A stretch of 64,000 bases of DNA. Source: Mycoplasma enhydrae. Lineage in GTDB: Bacteria; Bacillota_I; Bacilli_A; Mycoplasmatales; Metamycoplasmataceae. Location: positions 185,191 through 249,190 of the forward strand of contig NZ_JAFIRD010000001.1 in assembly GCF_017116825.1 (NCBI RefSeq), read 5' to 3'. Every line of letters starts with the position of its first letter. Position 1 is the stretch's first letter. A model generated the notes under the pieces. That model saw only the letters and a list, made by a program, of their open reading frames with translations, searched no databases and was not told the origin of the DNA. Positions 30,931-42,463 of this stretch are shown here, one piece after another. The translations under genes were made by a program, and so were the position numbers.

Positions 30931-31890
30931 ATGAAAGAACATGAAAAAATTTTAGAAAATGAAGATTTGGTTATACAAATAACCAATTTTTCCAAGAAAT
31001 TTAAGAAATTTGAAGCTATTAAAGACATCAGTTTTAATATTGAGCGAGGTAGCATTCATGGTTTCATTGGACCTAATGGTTCAGGTAAGACAACAACTAT
31101 AAAATCTATTATTGGAGCATATAGATCAAAGCCTGGTCAAATTAAAATTTTAAATTGGAAGCCAGGAAGTGAAAAGGCAAACCGATTAATTGGTTATATA
31201 CCTGAGAAAGCCAGTTTTCCTAAACACCTAAACACAATTGAATATTTAACAACAATGGCAACTTTTAGTGGTATTAAATTAAAAGAAGCTAAAATCAAAG
31301 CATTAGAAATACTAAAAAGTATTGGACTAGAAGAACATAAAAAAAGAAATCCTAATGATTTTTCTAGTGGAATGAAGAAAAAAATATTGTTGGCTCAGGC
31401 GCTAATTATTAATCCAACTATCTTAATATTAGATGAACCTGCTGCCAACTTGGATCCTGTAGCTAGAAAAGAACTATTTGATAATTTAGTAGAACTACGA
31501 AAACAAGGTAAATCTATTTTTATCTCATCACACATCCTTAGTGAATTAGAAAGAATAATTGATAGTGCAACTTTTATACATAATGGAAAAATACTATTTT
31601 CAGGAAGAATAGATGATGTATCTAAAAATAAAAATCACTTATATATAAAAACTTCTAATAATCGCAAAACTAAATCTTTAATAAAAACTGAACTAAACAT
31701 TGAAGTTGAAGGTGATTTAAAATCAGAATTAATAATTAAAAATGTTAATGAAGAAGTTAAGAAAAACATTATTAAATTGATTATGGAAAATAAAATAACA
31801 TTGCATTCATTAAGACACAATGACCTACAATCATTTTATGATAGTTTATTAGAAAACAATAGAAAGGAACAAGATGTCAGTGATATATAG
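30931..31890 (+). CDS. ABC transporter ATP-binding protein
   Basis: A 319-residue ABC ATPase of the exporter/ABC-2 type. Walker A is GPNGSGKTT (about residues 47-55), the signature is FSSGMKKK, Walker B is LILDEPAANLDP, and the switch histidine is in FISSHILSELE. About 100 C-terminal residues extend beyond the nucleotide-binding domain. The start has no Shine-Dalgarno and follows an extended -10 box. It overlaps the permease gene by 17 bases, so they form one transporter. Confidence 0.92.
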   Translation: MKEHEKILENEDLVIQITNFSKKFKKFEAIKDISFNIERGSIHGFIGPNGSGKTTTIKSIIGAYRSKPGQIKILNWKPGSEKANRLIGYIPEKASFPKHLNTIEYLTTMATFSGIKLKEAKIKALEILKSIGLEEHKKRNPNDFSSGMKKKILLAQALIINPTILILDEPAANLDPVARKELFDNLVELRKQGKSIFISSHILSELERIIDSATFIHNGKILFSGRIDDVSKNKNHLYIKTSNNRKTKSLIKTELNIEVEGDLKSELIIKNVNEEVKKNIIKLIMENKITLHSLRHNDLQSFYDSLLENNRKEQDVSDI

Positions 31891-33775
31891 AGATCAGATG
31901 ATCAAATATTTAAAGTCTATATCTACATGAGTTACGACAGCTGTAGGTATTTTAATCATTGGACTTCTTGCGGCTTTAATACCTAATTTAGCTATCAAAG
32001 TGAATAGTCCTAATGCTGAAATAAAATACTTAAATGCAGTTAGTTTCATTCCTTCAGTTATATTGTCATACCTAACTGGTTTTGTGACAATATATTCAGG
32101 AATTAAAGCTTCTTCCATGTGTAAGGATGAAATTGAAAATGGAAGTTTTCTTTCAATATTAGCTAAGCCTATATCAAGAACCAAAATTATAGTTAGCAAA
32201 TGATTCGCTTTACTAACCATTATTATCCTTCACTTATTTTTATTAATTTTAAGTTACATAATTTTTATATATGCTACTGATGTTGGAAAAAATTTTAAAC
32301 CACAACTTGAAATTATCAATAAAAAAACATTAACTGATAATGTATGAAGAGACGGTGGAGAAATATTTGGAATTTTAATTCTTTTATCTTTACTTTTTAG
32401 TTCAATTACACTTTTAATTACAACTAAAGCTTCTCTTTCAGCTTCGATAGCTGCTACTGTATTTATTGGGGTAATCATTCCAGTTAGTTCTGTTTTTGGT
32501 TCATTTACTCAAAAAGAAACATACAGAAAAATAAACGGTAGATATTTAGATAATATTAAATTACTTATTTCAACAACTAATAAACAACTTGAAAAGGAAA
32601 ATATAGGTTTTGACAAAAATTCTGAAATTTTTAGCACATTTAAAAATTTAGATGAAGCCATTAATGAATACAAAATTATTGAAAAGAAACATTTAAAAGA
32701 TAATCTGGCAGAAGTAGGCTTTTTTACAAATGAAAAAAATCCTTTCCATTTTACTAAATTTTTAGACCTTAATTATCAAAATAAAGTTTTAATAAGTGCT
32801 TCTCATTCTGGAGAGACATTTGGAGCATCATCTGTCATCGACAATTTTAGAGAAGCATTTGAAGTAAAAAATTATTATTATAAACCTATGCAAGATGATA
32901 GTTTATACAAATCCCGTGACCTAGAAATTACTGAAAAAGATAAAGTTTTCAAAGAAAAATTGATTACTAGTCTTAAAGATTTGGAAGGTGTTAGAGATAG
33001 TGGTTTTAAATTACTATACAATGTAATTAATGAATTCAAAAAACAAATTGATAAAGTTCCAGGAACTGCAAGTTTAGTAAAATTAAATTTTGAAAGAAAA
33101 GACTTATTATTAATAGCTGCAATTATTGAAACATACAAAAATTTAGCAACTAATGCTGCTTTAACAACTGCTTTAGGCAATATTAAAAATAGTGCTAAAA
33201 CTGATAATATTATTTCTTTAGATAATTTCTTACCTGTGGTATCAGTATTTATTGAAAGTTATAATACTAAAACAAAAAATTTAAATCAATATTTAAAGAA
33301 CGTTCATGAAAATAATGAATTAGATTCAACTGCTATATTTTTAATTCTATTAAATAACGTTTTTAAAAATAATAAAAACTTGCTAAATGAACTAGAGAAA
33401 CGAAAAAAAGATAAAAAAATTAAAGTTGATCAAAATATGATTAAAGGTTTATTTAGTGCATATTACAATTTAGAATCACCAATCGCAGGAATTTTATTTA
33501 ATGATTTTGCTATTGAAGCTATCACTAAAACTTACAAAATTAAGAGTGAAAAGCATTCATTTGGCAAAAAAATTGGTGATTTTGAAATAACAGCTAAAGA
33601 TAGTGAAGCCTTAGATAAAGTTTATTCTTTATATAAAGCTAAAAATCATCACTTAGCAAAATTAACAAGAGTCCCATATATGGACAGAAGAGCTAATATA
33701 GCATTTTATTCATTGTTAACAATAATTTTAACATTTACAAGTGTCTATATACTAACTAAACAAGATTTTAGATAA
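31874..33775 (+). CDS. ABC transporter permease with large extracytoplasmic domain
   Basis: A 633-residue ABC-2-like permease. Five membrane segments lie in the first 205 residues (for example VGILIIGLLAALIPNLAI, LLTIIILHLFLLILSYII, IFGILILLSLLFSSITLLI, SIAATVFIGVIIPVSSVF), then about 400 hydrophilic residues rich in Lys, Asn and Glu, then a last membrane segment near the C terminus (FYSLLTIILTFTSVYIL). The loop KDEIENGSFLSILAKPISR is typical of coupling helices in ABC-2 permeases. TGA codons encode Trp. AAGGA precedes the ATG at 31874. Substrate unknown. Confidence 0.82.
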
Positions 33776-33783
33776 AAGTCTTA

Positions 33784-33809
33784 ACTAGCCTTAAAGGGCT
33801 AGTTTTTTT
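33784..33809 (+). terminator. Terminator of the ABC exporter operon
   Basis: ACTAGCC/GGCTAGT, a 7-bp stem with a TTAAAG loop and a T run. Confidence 0.9.
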
Positions 33810-33861
33810 ATAAAAAGTATATAATTTCTTATAATTCAAATTTGAAGGGTGGTGATAGCAA

Positions 33862-34728
33862 ATGATTTTAAATTTTTTTCAAAAAATAAATCGAGATATT
33901 AAAATGAAATCCTATCGATTTTCAATTTTTGAAATTTCATTATTTGGCTTATTATTAGCACTTTATATGATTGCTGCAGTAGCTGAAAAATATATTTTTG
34001 TGGGGGCGTTCAGAATTAGTATCACTTATGCCTTATTTGTTATATTTGGACTAGCCTTAGGACCTTGAAGAGGGGCGTTTTTAGGTATCTTATCAGATAC
34101 TCTTAATCAAGTTATATTTGGTGTAAGCACATGAATGATTGAATATGCAATTATACCTGTGGCTATAGCATTTTTATCAGGTTTTATCTTTGTAATCCTA
34201 ACCAAAAAAGATAAGTTTACTTGAATATTTGGTTTATTATTTCTAAGCATTTTGACAATTATTTTTGTTAGTGTAATGGCTACACAATATGATTCATTAC
34301 CAATTGGTGAAACTTCCATAAAGCGTTCTAAAAAGTTTACAACAGCAGCTATTTTAGCCATTGGTTCAATTGGCATATTATTAATGTGAATTAGTTCAAT
34401 AACATTTTTATGTTTATACTTAAAAACTAGAAATGTTAAAACTAAATTCTCAACTCAATTACTATTTAGTGTTTTATTAACTGTATTTGCAATTTTAATT
34501 TTAACTAGATGATTGTGAGGACCTTTTGCTTATATAAATTATTACAATCGTTTTAGAGGTGGAAATTGAACATATTCTCAATACTATTTCTTTTTTATGA
34601 TTCCTATTATTTTTAAGAGTTTAATTGAAATTCCAATTTATACTTTAATCATTTTTGCTATTTATCCAGTCATTGTTTTAATTAGACAAAAAGTTGCATT
34701 CGCTTCAAAAAAAGAAAGTGCATATTAA
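33862..34728 (+). CDS. ECF transporter substrate-binding (S) component
   Basis: A 288-residue polytopic membrane protein. The N-terminal half has the S-component pattern LFGLLLALYMIAAVAEKY and ITYALFVIFGLALGPWRGAF followed by GILSDTLNQVIFG, as in folate/queuosine-type ECF S proteins. Further membrane segments follow. TGA codons encode Trp. A GGTGGTG purine-rich site precedes the ATG at 33862; the ATG at 33904 is an alternative. It would couple to a shared energising module encoded elsewhere. The vitamin transported cannot be decided from sequence. Confidence 0.8.
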
Positions 34729-34770
34729 AAAATGGAACTTACTAGTTTTTATTAGTAAGTCCATATTTTT
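34726..34770. terminator. Bidirectional terminator between convergent ECF S gene and gyrA
   Basis: Stem ATGGA/TCCAT plus CTTACTA/TAGTAAG with one bulged base, flanked by A runs on the left and T runs on the right, so it works on both strands. Confidence 0.9.
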
Positions 34771-37520
34771 TATTCTTCTTCGTTTTGAATATCTAAATCA
34801 TCTTCGATTGATTCTAAATTATATTCTTTAGTAATTTCTTCAAACTCAGTTGGAGTAAGTTCACGGTCTTCTTTTTCTTCTGATTCATCATTAATTTTAG
34901 CTACACCAACAATTGAAGCGGTTCTCTTTTTTAAATTAACAAGTTTAACACCCTTAGTGTTTCTTCCTGTTATATTAACTTGACTTAATGAAAATCTAAT
35001 TGTTAGACCATCATCAGTAATAATAATTAAGCTTTCATTACCCTTTACTACTCCTGAATAAGCTAGTTCACCAGCTTTAGATTCATTAAGCGCAATAACA
35101 CCACGAGAATTTCTTCTTGTTTTTCTAAAATCAGTTGCAAGTGATAATTTACCAAACCCATTAGCACCTAAACTGAACATGTATTTACCTTCAGCTGAAG
35201 TTGACACCGATACAACACGATCATTGTCATTTAGTTTAATTCCAATAACCCCTGAAGCCCTTCTGCTTTGAGCTGTAATGTCCGAAATATCAAATCTACA
35301 TACTTTAGAATTATTGGCTGCGATATATATTTCTTCATCATTAGTTGCAACTAGTGCATCCACTAATGAATCGTTTTCTTTTAGACCAAAAGCAAATTTA
35401 CCATTTCTATTAATTGATTTATATTGGTTAAGTTTTGTTTTCTTAACAATACCATTTTTAGTTACAGTTAATAAATATTTATCTTGATCATATTCATCAT
35501 CGTCAATACTTAGGATTTTAATTATTTTTTCGTCTTTTTCTATTGAACTAATGATATTTACAATTGGAACACCTTTTGATTGTTTTGTTCCAATTGGAAT
35601 TTCATATCCTCTAACTCTATATACTCTTGCATTTGAACTAAAAATTAATAAATCAGTATGAGTATTAGCTACAAGAATATCTTGAATATCATCGTCTTGA
35701 TAGGTTTTAGCTGTAGAAACTCCAATTCCACCACGTGATTGTTCTTTATATTCGTTTATATCAAGTCTTTTTAAATAACCCTTTGAAGTAATTGTAATTA
35801 CGACATCTTTTTTTGGTATTAAATCTTCATTATCAATATCTGACATTTCATCTCAGTTGATTTCTGATCTTCGTTTATCACCAAAAGTAGCTTTTATTTC
35901 TTGAAGTTCGCTAATAATTAAGTCAATTAAAGCATCTTTATTGCCTAATATTCTTCTATATTCTGCTATTCTTTTATTAACTTCTTCTAATTCATCATTC
36001 ATTTTTTCAATTGCTAAACCAGTTAGTCTACCTAATCTCATATCAACAATTGCTTTAGTTTGAATTTCAGTTAATTTAAATTCTTTTCCAAGTGTTGCTT
36101 GAGCTTCAGCATCTGTTTTTGAACTCTTAATAATAGCAATTACACGATCAATATTTTCGACACAAATTTTTAGACCTTCTAATATATGAGCACGAGCTAA
36201 GTCTTTGTCTAAATCAAATTGTAATCTTCTTGTAACAACATTAATTTGGTGTTTTAAATAAACTTCTAGCGCTGTTTTTAAATTTAGTCTTTGCGGCTCA
36301 TTATTTACAAGGGCAACCATATTAAACGAAAATCTAGTTTGAAATTCTGTTAATTTAAAAATCTTATTTAATATAACTTCAGGAACGTATGTCTTTTTAA
36401 CTTCAATAACAACTCTAATACCATCACGGTTAGATTCGTCTCTAAAGTCTGAAATTCCTTCAATTTTCTTATCTTTTACTAGATTACTTACACTTTCAAT
36501 TAAGGTTGATTTATTTTTACCATAAGGTATTTCTGTAATTATTATTCTAGACTTGCCATTGCTTAATTCTTGAATATTTGCTTTTGATCTAATCGTTACT
36601 CTACCAGAACCGGTTTCATAAGCTTTAATTAGACCTTCTTTGTCAAAAATTGTTCCACCAGTAGGAAAATCTGGTGCTTGAACATATTCCATTAATTCAG
36701 CTATTGTAATATCAGGTTTTTTAGCCAAAGCACAAACCCCATCAATAACTTCACCTAAATTGTGAGGTGGTATGCTAGTTGCCATACCAACTGCAATACC
36801 AACAGAACCAGAAACTAAAAGGTTAGGAAATCTTGATGGTAAAACAACAGGTTCTTTTTCAGTTCCATCATAGTTATCAATAAAATCGACTGTATCTTTT
36901 TTAATACCATCTACCATTGCTCCCGCAATTTTTGACATTCTAGCCTCTGTATAACGCATTGCAGCAGCAGAATCCCCATCTATTGACCCAAAGTTACCAT
37001 GTCCGTCAATTAGTGGGTAACGTAATGAAAAATCTTGTGCCATTCTAACCATAGCTTCATAAACTGAACTATCACCATGTGGGTGATACTTACCTAAAAC
37101 ATCCCCAACTATACGAGCTGATTTTTTATGTTGCACATTGTGAAACATTCCTAGTTCACTCATGCCATATAATATTCTTCTATGTACAGGTTTAAGTCCA
37201 TCACGTGCATCTGGAAGAGCACGTGCAACTATTACGCTCATTGCATATTCTAAAAATGAGCCCTTCATAACTGTGGCAAGATCAGCTGGTTTTAAACCGT
37301 TTTTTTCACTGTCTAATACTTGGTTTTCAAGAATGTAACCTTCTTTTTCTTGGGGTATATCTTCATCGTCGTCATCTTCTTCAACAATTACAGTTGATTC
37401 ATCATTAAAAACTCTGTTGATTTCTTCGTCCACTTGATAATAAATACTATCATCGTCACTAGTATTTTTATCTTCAATTTCCTTGTCTAGTTCCTTGTCT
37501 TTTTCGTCATCGAAAAGCAT
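34770..37520 (-). CDS. gyrA: DNA gyrase subunit A
   Basis: DNA-cleaving subunit of gyrase, 916 residues. After an acidic extension of about 75 residues comes the breakage-reunion domain: [20 protein letters not shown], the quinolone-region [19 protein letters not shown] (S151 and E155 at the usual resistance positions, wild-type-like for mollicutes), and the active-site Tyr190 in MRYTEAR. The C-terminal beta-pinwheel contains QSRGGIG at about residue 594, matching the GyrA box rather than ParC. A TGA near 35853 is Trp and splits the gene under the standard code. It lies downstream of trmB on the same strand. Confidence 0.95.
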
Positions 37521-37647
37521 AAAGCCTCCTAAAAATAATATATTACAAAAGTAATATATTAATTATAGCAAAAAATTGTTTAACTCTACATTAAACATTT
37601 ATACATTTTTTTAAAAAATAATCTGATTTCGAAAAGAAAAATAATAA

Positions 37648-38253
37648 TTAAAATCTAAAAGCTATAAAATAAATATTTTTACCTTCATTCTTAAATTTTA
37701 GTTCATAATCTGTAAAAAAATTCTCATTTAAATAGTTAGAATTATGAAAATCATTTGTGTGAAATAAAATTTCAGCTCCAAAGTTTTGAATTTCTTCTAA
37801 AGCAAAATCATATAGTATTTGATTATCACTTTTAAAATAAACTAATCCATCAGTCGACAATATTTTTTGATATTGTTTTAAAAAATCTCTATAAACTAAG
37901 CGTCTTTTGTAATGTCTTTTTTTGGGTCAAGGATCAGAAAAGGTTAATCATATTGTTTTGATTTTTCCATCAAAAATACTCTCTAAATTGATAGCATCAG
38001 CAACTATAATTTTCATATTAGATATTTCTCTTTCATTTATTTTTTTAAGTGCCAAAAGAGCTGGAGTTGAATACTTTTCAATTCCAATATAATTATTTTT
38101 AGGATGTGATTGGGCCATTTCAGATAACATTTTTCCTTTTCCCATACCAATTTCTAAAATGGTGTTTTTGGAAACTTTGTAAGGAAAATCATTAATGAAA
38201 AATTCGCTTTTTTTCAAAATATCAAGGGCGTTTTTATTATGTCTAAGTCTCAT
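37648..38253 (-). CDS. trmB: tRNA (guanine-N7-)-methyltransferase
   Basis: Methylates G46 in the tRNA variable loop. 201 residues. The SAM loop is LEIGMGKGKMLSEMA, followed by YIGIEKYSTPAL and the signature TFSDPWPKKRHYKRRL, which is specific to TrmB. The C-terminal YFKSDNQILYDFALE follows. TGA codons encode Trp between 37860 and 37948. No clear Shine-Dalgarno; a TAAAAT box lies about 8 bases before the ATG at 38253. Confidence 0.95.
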
Positions 38254-38315
38254 AACTAATAATTTTATATTACTTAGTAATTTAAATACAATTAATTTTA
38301 ATGATTATTTACGAT

Positions 38316-38323
38316 GGCGCGCC
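38316..38323. promoter_or_regulatory. GGCGCGCC palindrome in the trmB/DUF402 divergent promoter region
   Basis: An 8-base all-GC palindrome in an otherwise A+T-only spacer of about 160 bases between divergent genes. A TATAAT-like box (TTATAAT) lies just to its right. Function unknown. Confidence 0.4.
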
Positions 38324-38412
38324 TTTAGTTTATAATTAAATTAGTAATTAATTAAAAAAAGCAATTAATTGATTATTAAAAGTAATTTATTTATTTAAAT
38401 ATATGGAGAAAC

Positions 38413-39027
38413 ATGAATTCCGATAAACCAATTAGAAGTTTTCATGATTTAATTGAACAAGAGTCATTAGAAAAAAAGGAAACCCGAAAGCCGCGTAAAT
38501 TATTTGAGATGGGTCAAATAACGGCCATTCAGGCTTTCAAATATGATGGCACATTATATCGACAATATGAAGGTTGCAAGATTGTTGCCAACTTGGATGA
38601 TTTTGTTGTTGCGTTATTAATGAAAACAAAAGTGCAAGAAACTGATTTAAATTGGGTAGTATCTACACCAATGTTATTTTTCTTTGCTAAAAATAAGTTT
38701 TATAATGCTTCTATTACACTTTATCCTAATAATCAAAATCACATTTATGTGAATTTAGCTAGTCCTTTTTATATTGATAATGGAACCATTAAATACATAG
38801 ATTTTGATTTAGATATAAAGTGTTATTCAGATGGAGATTTTAATGTTATAGATTGACCTGATTTCAAGAATTCAATTGAGGCCTATAATTATCCCTTGAA
38901 ATTAATATATAGAATTTATACTGAACTTGATTTTTTAGAAGAACAATGAAGACTAAAACGTGGTATTTTTTCTAAAAAACTTATTCAAGATCTTAAGGAT
39001 ATGCTAATTAATTTAGGAGATATATAA
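38413..39027 (+). CDS. DUF402 / Ntdp-like phosphatase family protein
   Basis: A 204-residue protein of the DUF402 family, which includes nucleoside tri/diphosphatases of Gram-positive bacteria. Family blocks are ITAIQAFKYDGTLYRQYEG, IYVNLASPFYIDNGTIKYID and FDLDIKCYSDGDFNVIDWP, with acidic residues that bind metal in solved members. It ends with a coiled helical tail. TGA codons encode Trp. GGAGA precedes the ATG at 38413. It is divergent from trmB and has its own terminator. Confidence 0.82.
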
Positions 39028-39035
39028 TTGAAATA

Positions 39036-39062
39036 AAAACCTCACGAGTGTGTGAGGTTTAT
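39036..39062. terminator. Bidirectional terminator between DUF402 gene and lipoprotein gene
   Basis: AAACCTCAC/GTGAGGTTT, a 9-bp stem with a GAGTGT loop and A/T runs on both sides; convergent genes flank it. Confidence 0.85.
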
Positions 39063-39064
39063 TA

Positions 39065-40087
39065 TTATAATAAAATTTCAATTTCGCCTGATTCTGAAGA
39101 TATGATTGGGTCTGCACCCTTATTATAAATAGCAAATTTATAAATTAAAACTAATGTTTTTTCTGGACCGTTGACTTTAATTTTGTAACTTATTTGTGAA
39201 TTAATTGAGGTTTGTCCTTTACTATTTTTGTATGTAGGTTTAGTAGGGTGCGCTAATTGAACTTGGTGTCCATTAACAACTAGTAATTCAGGTTTTGAAG
39301 GTGATATAATTTTGTGACCTGCAGGAAGGTTTTTTCAATCTGGTCTTTTATCTTTTTCAGTAATTACAATTGAATGGTCTTTGTAATCATATCATAAACT
39401 GATTTCTCACTTTTCAAGACGTTCAATAAGTTTTTTATAGCGAGCAGCTTCGATTCTATTAAAATCAAATATCTTTTCTTTTGATAATTTGGTTTTTAAA
39501 TCAGCAAAATTTACATCTCAAACTTCGATTTCAGCACTCTTAATTTTAGTTTCTAGTTCTGTTTTTAAGGCTTTTAATTCTTCAAGTGTTTTTTTGGTTT
39601 TTAGTTGTTCTTTAGCTCAAGTAACTATACTTTTAAATTTTGCTTTTAAAGCTGGACTTATTTTTGCATCAGTATCTTTTTTTTCAAGTGAACTTATAAT
39701 ATTGCTTACTTCTTTTAGTTTTGCTTCAGGAGTTTCAGTTTCTTTATCCCCAGGTTTATCTTCGGGTTTATCCTCTGGTTTTTTTTCTGGAGTTTTTGGT
39801 TTTTTGATTTCTTCAATTTTTTTAATTAATTCTTCTCTGATTTTTTTAATATCTTCATCAGTTTTAGCGGCTTTTTGTTTAGTTTCAGCTTCTGTAATAG
39901 CTTCATTAATTTTTAAAACTTGTTCAGCACTTAGTTTTTTATCAGCATTTTTAGCTAAATTTTTAGCGTTTGTAATTTCTGTAGCTAATTTTTTAGGTTC
40001 TGATTCTTGACATGAAGCAGAAATGAGTGGTGTCGCAATTGCTGCTACACTAGCTATTGGTAATAAAAATTTTAAACTTTTTTTCAT
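39065..40087 (-). CDS. Surface lipoprotein
   Basis: A 340-residue lipoprotein. The signal peptide MKKSLKFLLPIASVAAIATP ends in a lipobox ISASC with the modified Cys near 26. Residues 27-95 are helical and lysine-rich. Then comes a short charged proline repeat (KKPEDKPEDKPGDKE), a second helical region and a C-terminal beta-rich domain ending EIEILL. TGA codons encode Trp. No enzymatic motif is visible. It probably serves as a variable surface antigen or adhesin; that is inference from architecture. Confidence 0.85.
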
Positions 40088-40208
40088 ATTTTTTTCCTCA
40101 CAATATATTTTATATATAACACCAATTATATAACATTAATTTCTAAACGTGTCTATGTTGGTCTATTTAATAATTAAAAAGATTAAATTTAAGACTTTTA
40201 AGGGTATT

Positions 40209-40237
40209 AAAAAACTTATGCTATTAAAAGCATAAGT
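40209..40237 (-). terminator. Terminator of ftsH
   Basis: ACTTATGCT/AGCATAAGT, a 9-bp perfect stem with a T run on the minus strand, 10 bases after the ftsH stop. Confidence 0.9.
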
Positions 40238-40246
40238 ATATTTAAA

Positions 40247-42442
40247 TTATTTAGTTTCAGGTTCATCTTCTTGTTTAGAATCAATATCGTGTTTCTTTAA
40301 TTCTTTATCTAGATCATTTTTATATTTGTCTTTTGAAATTTGTTTTTGACCAGATACTTCATTAAATAAGGTTTCAAAATCTTGTTTTGAATATTCTTCT
40401 TTTAGAGTTTCTTTGGTTTTGGTTATCGCTTCTGGAAGTTTCATATTTTTAGCAATATATTCAATTTCTTCAGCAACAATTGTTTCTCTAATAATTAAAG
40501 CATCTTTAATTAATTCTAGTAATTCACGATTTTCTGAAATTATTTTATGTGCATTTTTTTCTGCAGTTAAAATAATTTTTCTAATTTCTTCATCAATTTC
40601 TTGACCTACTTTGCTTGAAAATGATGCGTTTTTCATATAATCACGACCTAAGAATGGGTTTGAAGAATCTTCTTCATACTTAATTGGACCTAAGTCTGAT
40701 AAACCTCATTCGGTTACCATTCTTCTAGCAATTGTTGTAGCTTTAGCAATGTCATCACTTGCACCAGTAGAAACATTATCTTTACCATAAATAATGGCTT
40801 CAGCTACTCTACCGCCCATGAATGATGTTATTATTGCAATTAATTCTGATTTAGAACGATTGTATTTTTCTTCTTCAGGCATCATTAAGTTATAACCACC
40901 TGCTTGACCACGAGGGATAATGGTAATTTTTTGAACTTTATTACCACCTTTTAGTTTTAAACCAACAACAGCATGCCCGGCTTCATGATATGCTACAGCT
41001 ATATTTTCTTTTTCAGAAATTGTTCTTGATTTCTTAGCAGGTCCTGACATTACACGGTCAATTGCTTCATCAATTTGTTCAATAGTTATAAACTTAGTGT
41101 TTTCTCTAACACTTAATAATGAAGCTTCATTGATTACGTTTTCAAGTTGAGCACCTGAAAAACCAGGAGTTCTTCTTGCCACTTGTGAGAAGTTAATTTT
41201 AGGATCAATTTGTTTTCCACGTGAATGTAATTTTAAAATTGATTCTCTTTCTTTTATATCAGGTAAGCCAACAGTGATAATTCTATCAAAACGACCTGGT
41301 CTTAATAAAGCAGGATCTAAAACGTCAGTTCTGTTTGTAGCTGCCATAATTAGAATTCCGCTATTTTCTTTAATTCCATCCATTTCAACTAATAGTTGAT
41401 TTAAAGTTTGTTCTCTTTCATCGTTTCCTCCACCAATACCGGCTCCACGAGATCTTCCTACAGCATCTAATTCATCAATAAAGATAATGGCTGGAGAATT
41501 CTTTCTTGCTTCTTCAAACATTTCTCTAACACGTTTAGCACCTAAACCTACAAACATTTCAACAAAGTTAGAAGCAGAAATGAAATAAAATGGAACATTA
41601 GCTTCACCAGCAGTTGCTTTAGCTATTAAGGTTTTTCCTGTTCCGGGAGGGCCTCCTAGTAAAATTCCTTTTGGAATTCTAGCTCCAGCTGCATCATATT
41701 TTTTAGGATTTTTTAAATAATCCACTAATTCCATTACTTCTTCTTTTACTTCCTCATTTCCAGCAACGTCTGAAAACTTTTTGTTTGTATAAACTCTTTG
41801 AGCTATTGTTCGAGAACCAAAACCAGATATTTCACCACCTAGTCCTCTTTTTGTATACATTCTTAAGGTAAAAGTAATTGATAGTACTAAAACACCAATA
41901 AATATTACATTTAATGCAGGGCTAATAAATCTATTAAATATACCTGGTCTTGGGGCTGGTACAGAAGAAATTCTACCAACTGTTCCTATATCAGTAGCTG
42001 CACTAGTAATGATTGAAATATAATCAAGTCCTGCTACAGAAGTCCCATCTGCTCATTTTTTTATTGCTTCTGGTAGTTGTCTTTGTAATAAACCACTCAC
42101 ATTAACAGTAAAATCATATGAGGTTCTTGAAAAGTTTGATGCTCCCAATAAATCTCGCAAGACATTTGCGGGTGCTTGAATTGTGACTGAAATAGTATCA
42201 GAATATGGATTTTCAACCCAATTTGATATATATATGCCATCATTAGAACCTTTTAATGATTCTTTAACAACTTTTTCTAAAAAACTAAGGTCTTGATATC
42301 TAATTGATGCTGCTCTAATTTGATCCACAGCAATCATAATTAAAACAATTAGAGCCACAATACCAATAAATATTCCAACTATGGCAAAAGGCCCAAGTTT
42401 TTTACGTTCTTTTGGCTGATTTGTTTTGTTGTTCTTGTCCAT
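40247..42442 (-). CDS. ftsH: ATP-dependent zinc metalloprotease FtsH
   Basis: Membrane AAA+ protease that degrades unstable and misassembled membrane proteins. 731 residues. Membrane segments are near 17-41 ([20 protein letters not shown]) and 172-194. Walker [10 protein letters not shown] is at about 263-271, Walker [13 protein letters not shown] near 320, the second region of homology MAATNR...LLRPGRFDR follows, and the zinc motif HEAGH is at 486-490. Three TGA clusters split the gene under the standard code. AAGGAG precedes the ATG at 42442. An 18-base palindrome lies next to its -10 box. Confidence 0.96.
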
Positions 42443-42463
42443 GACTTAGTCTCCTTTCATGAG

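Noticed and set aside
34770..37520. gyrA, ftsH, recD2, dnaN, mutM and others look like broken or split genes
   Set aside because: Each break is a TGA in frame at a position where Trp fits and the frame continues with conserved motifs; with code 4 the genes are intact.
39489..40010. A hydrophobic 173-residue plus-strand frame that looks like a membrane protein
   Set aside because: It is the antisense shadow of a Lys/Glu-rich lipoprotein; low-complexity Lys codons read as Phe/Leu/Ser on the other strand.
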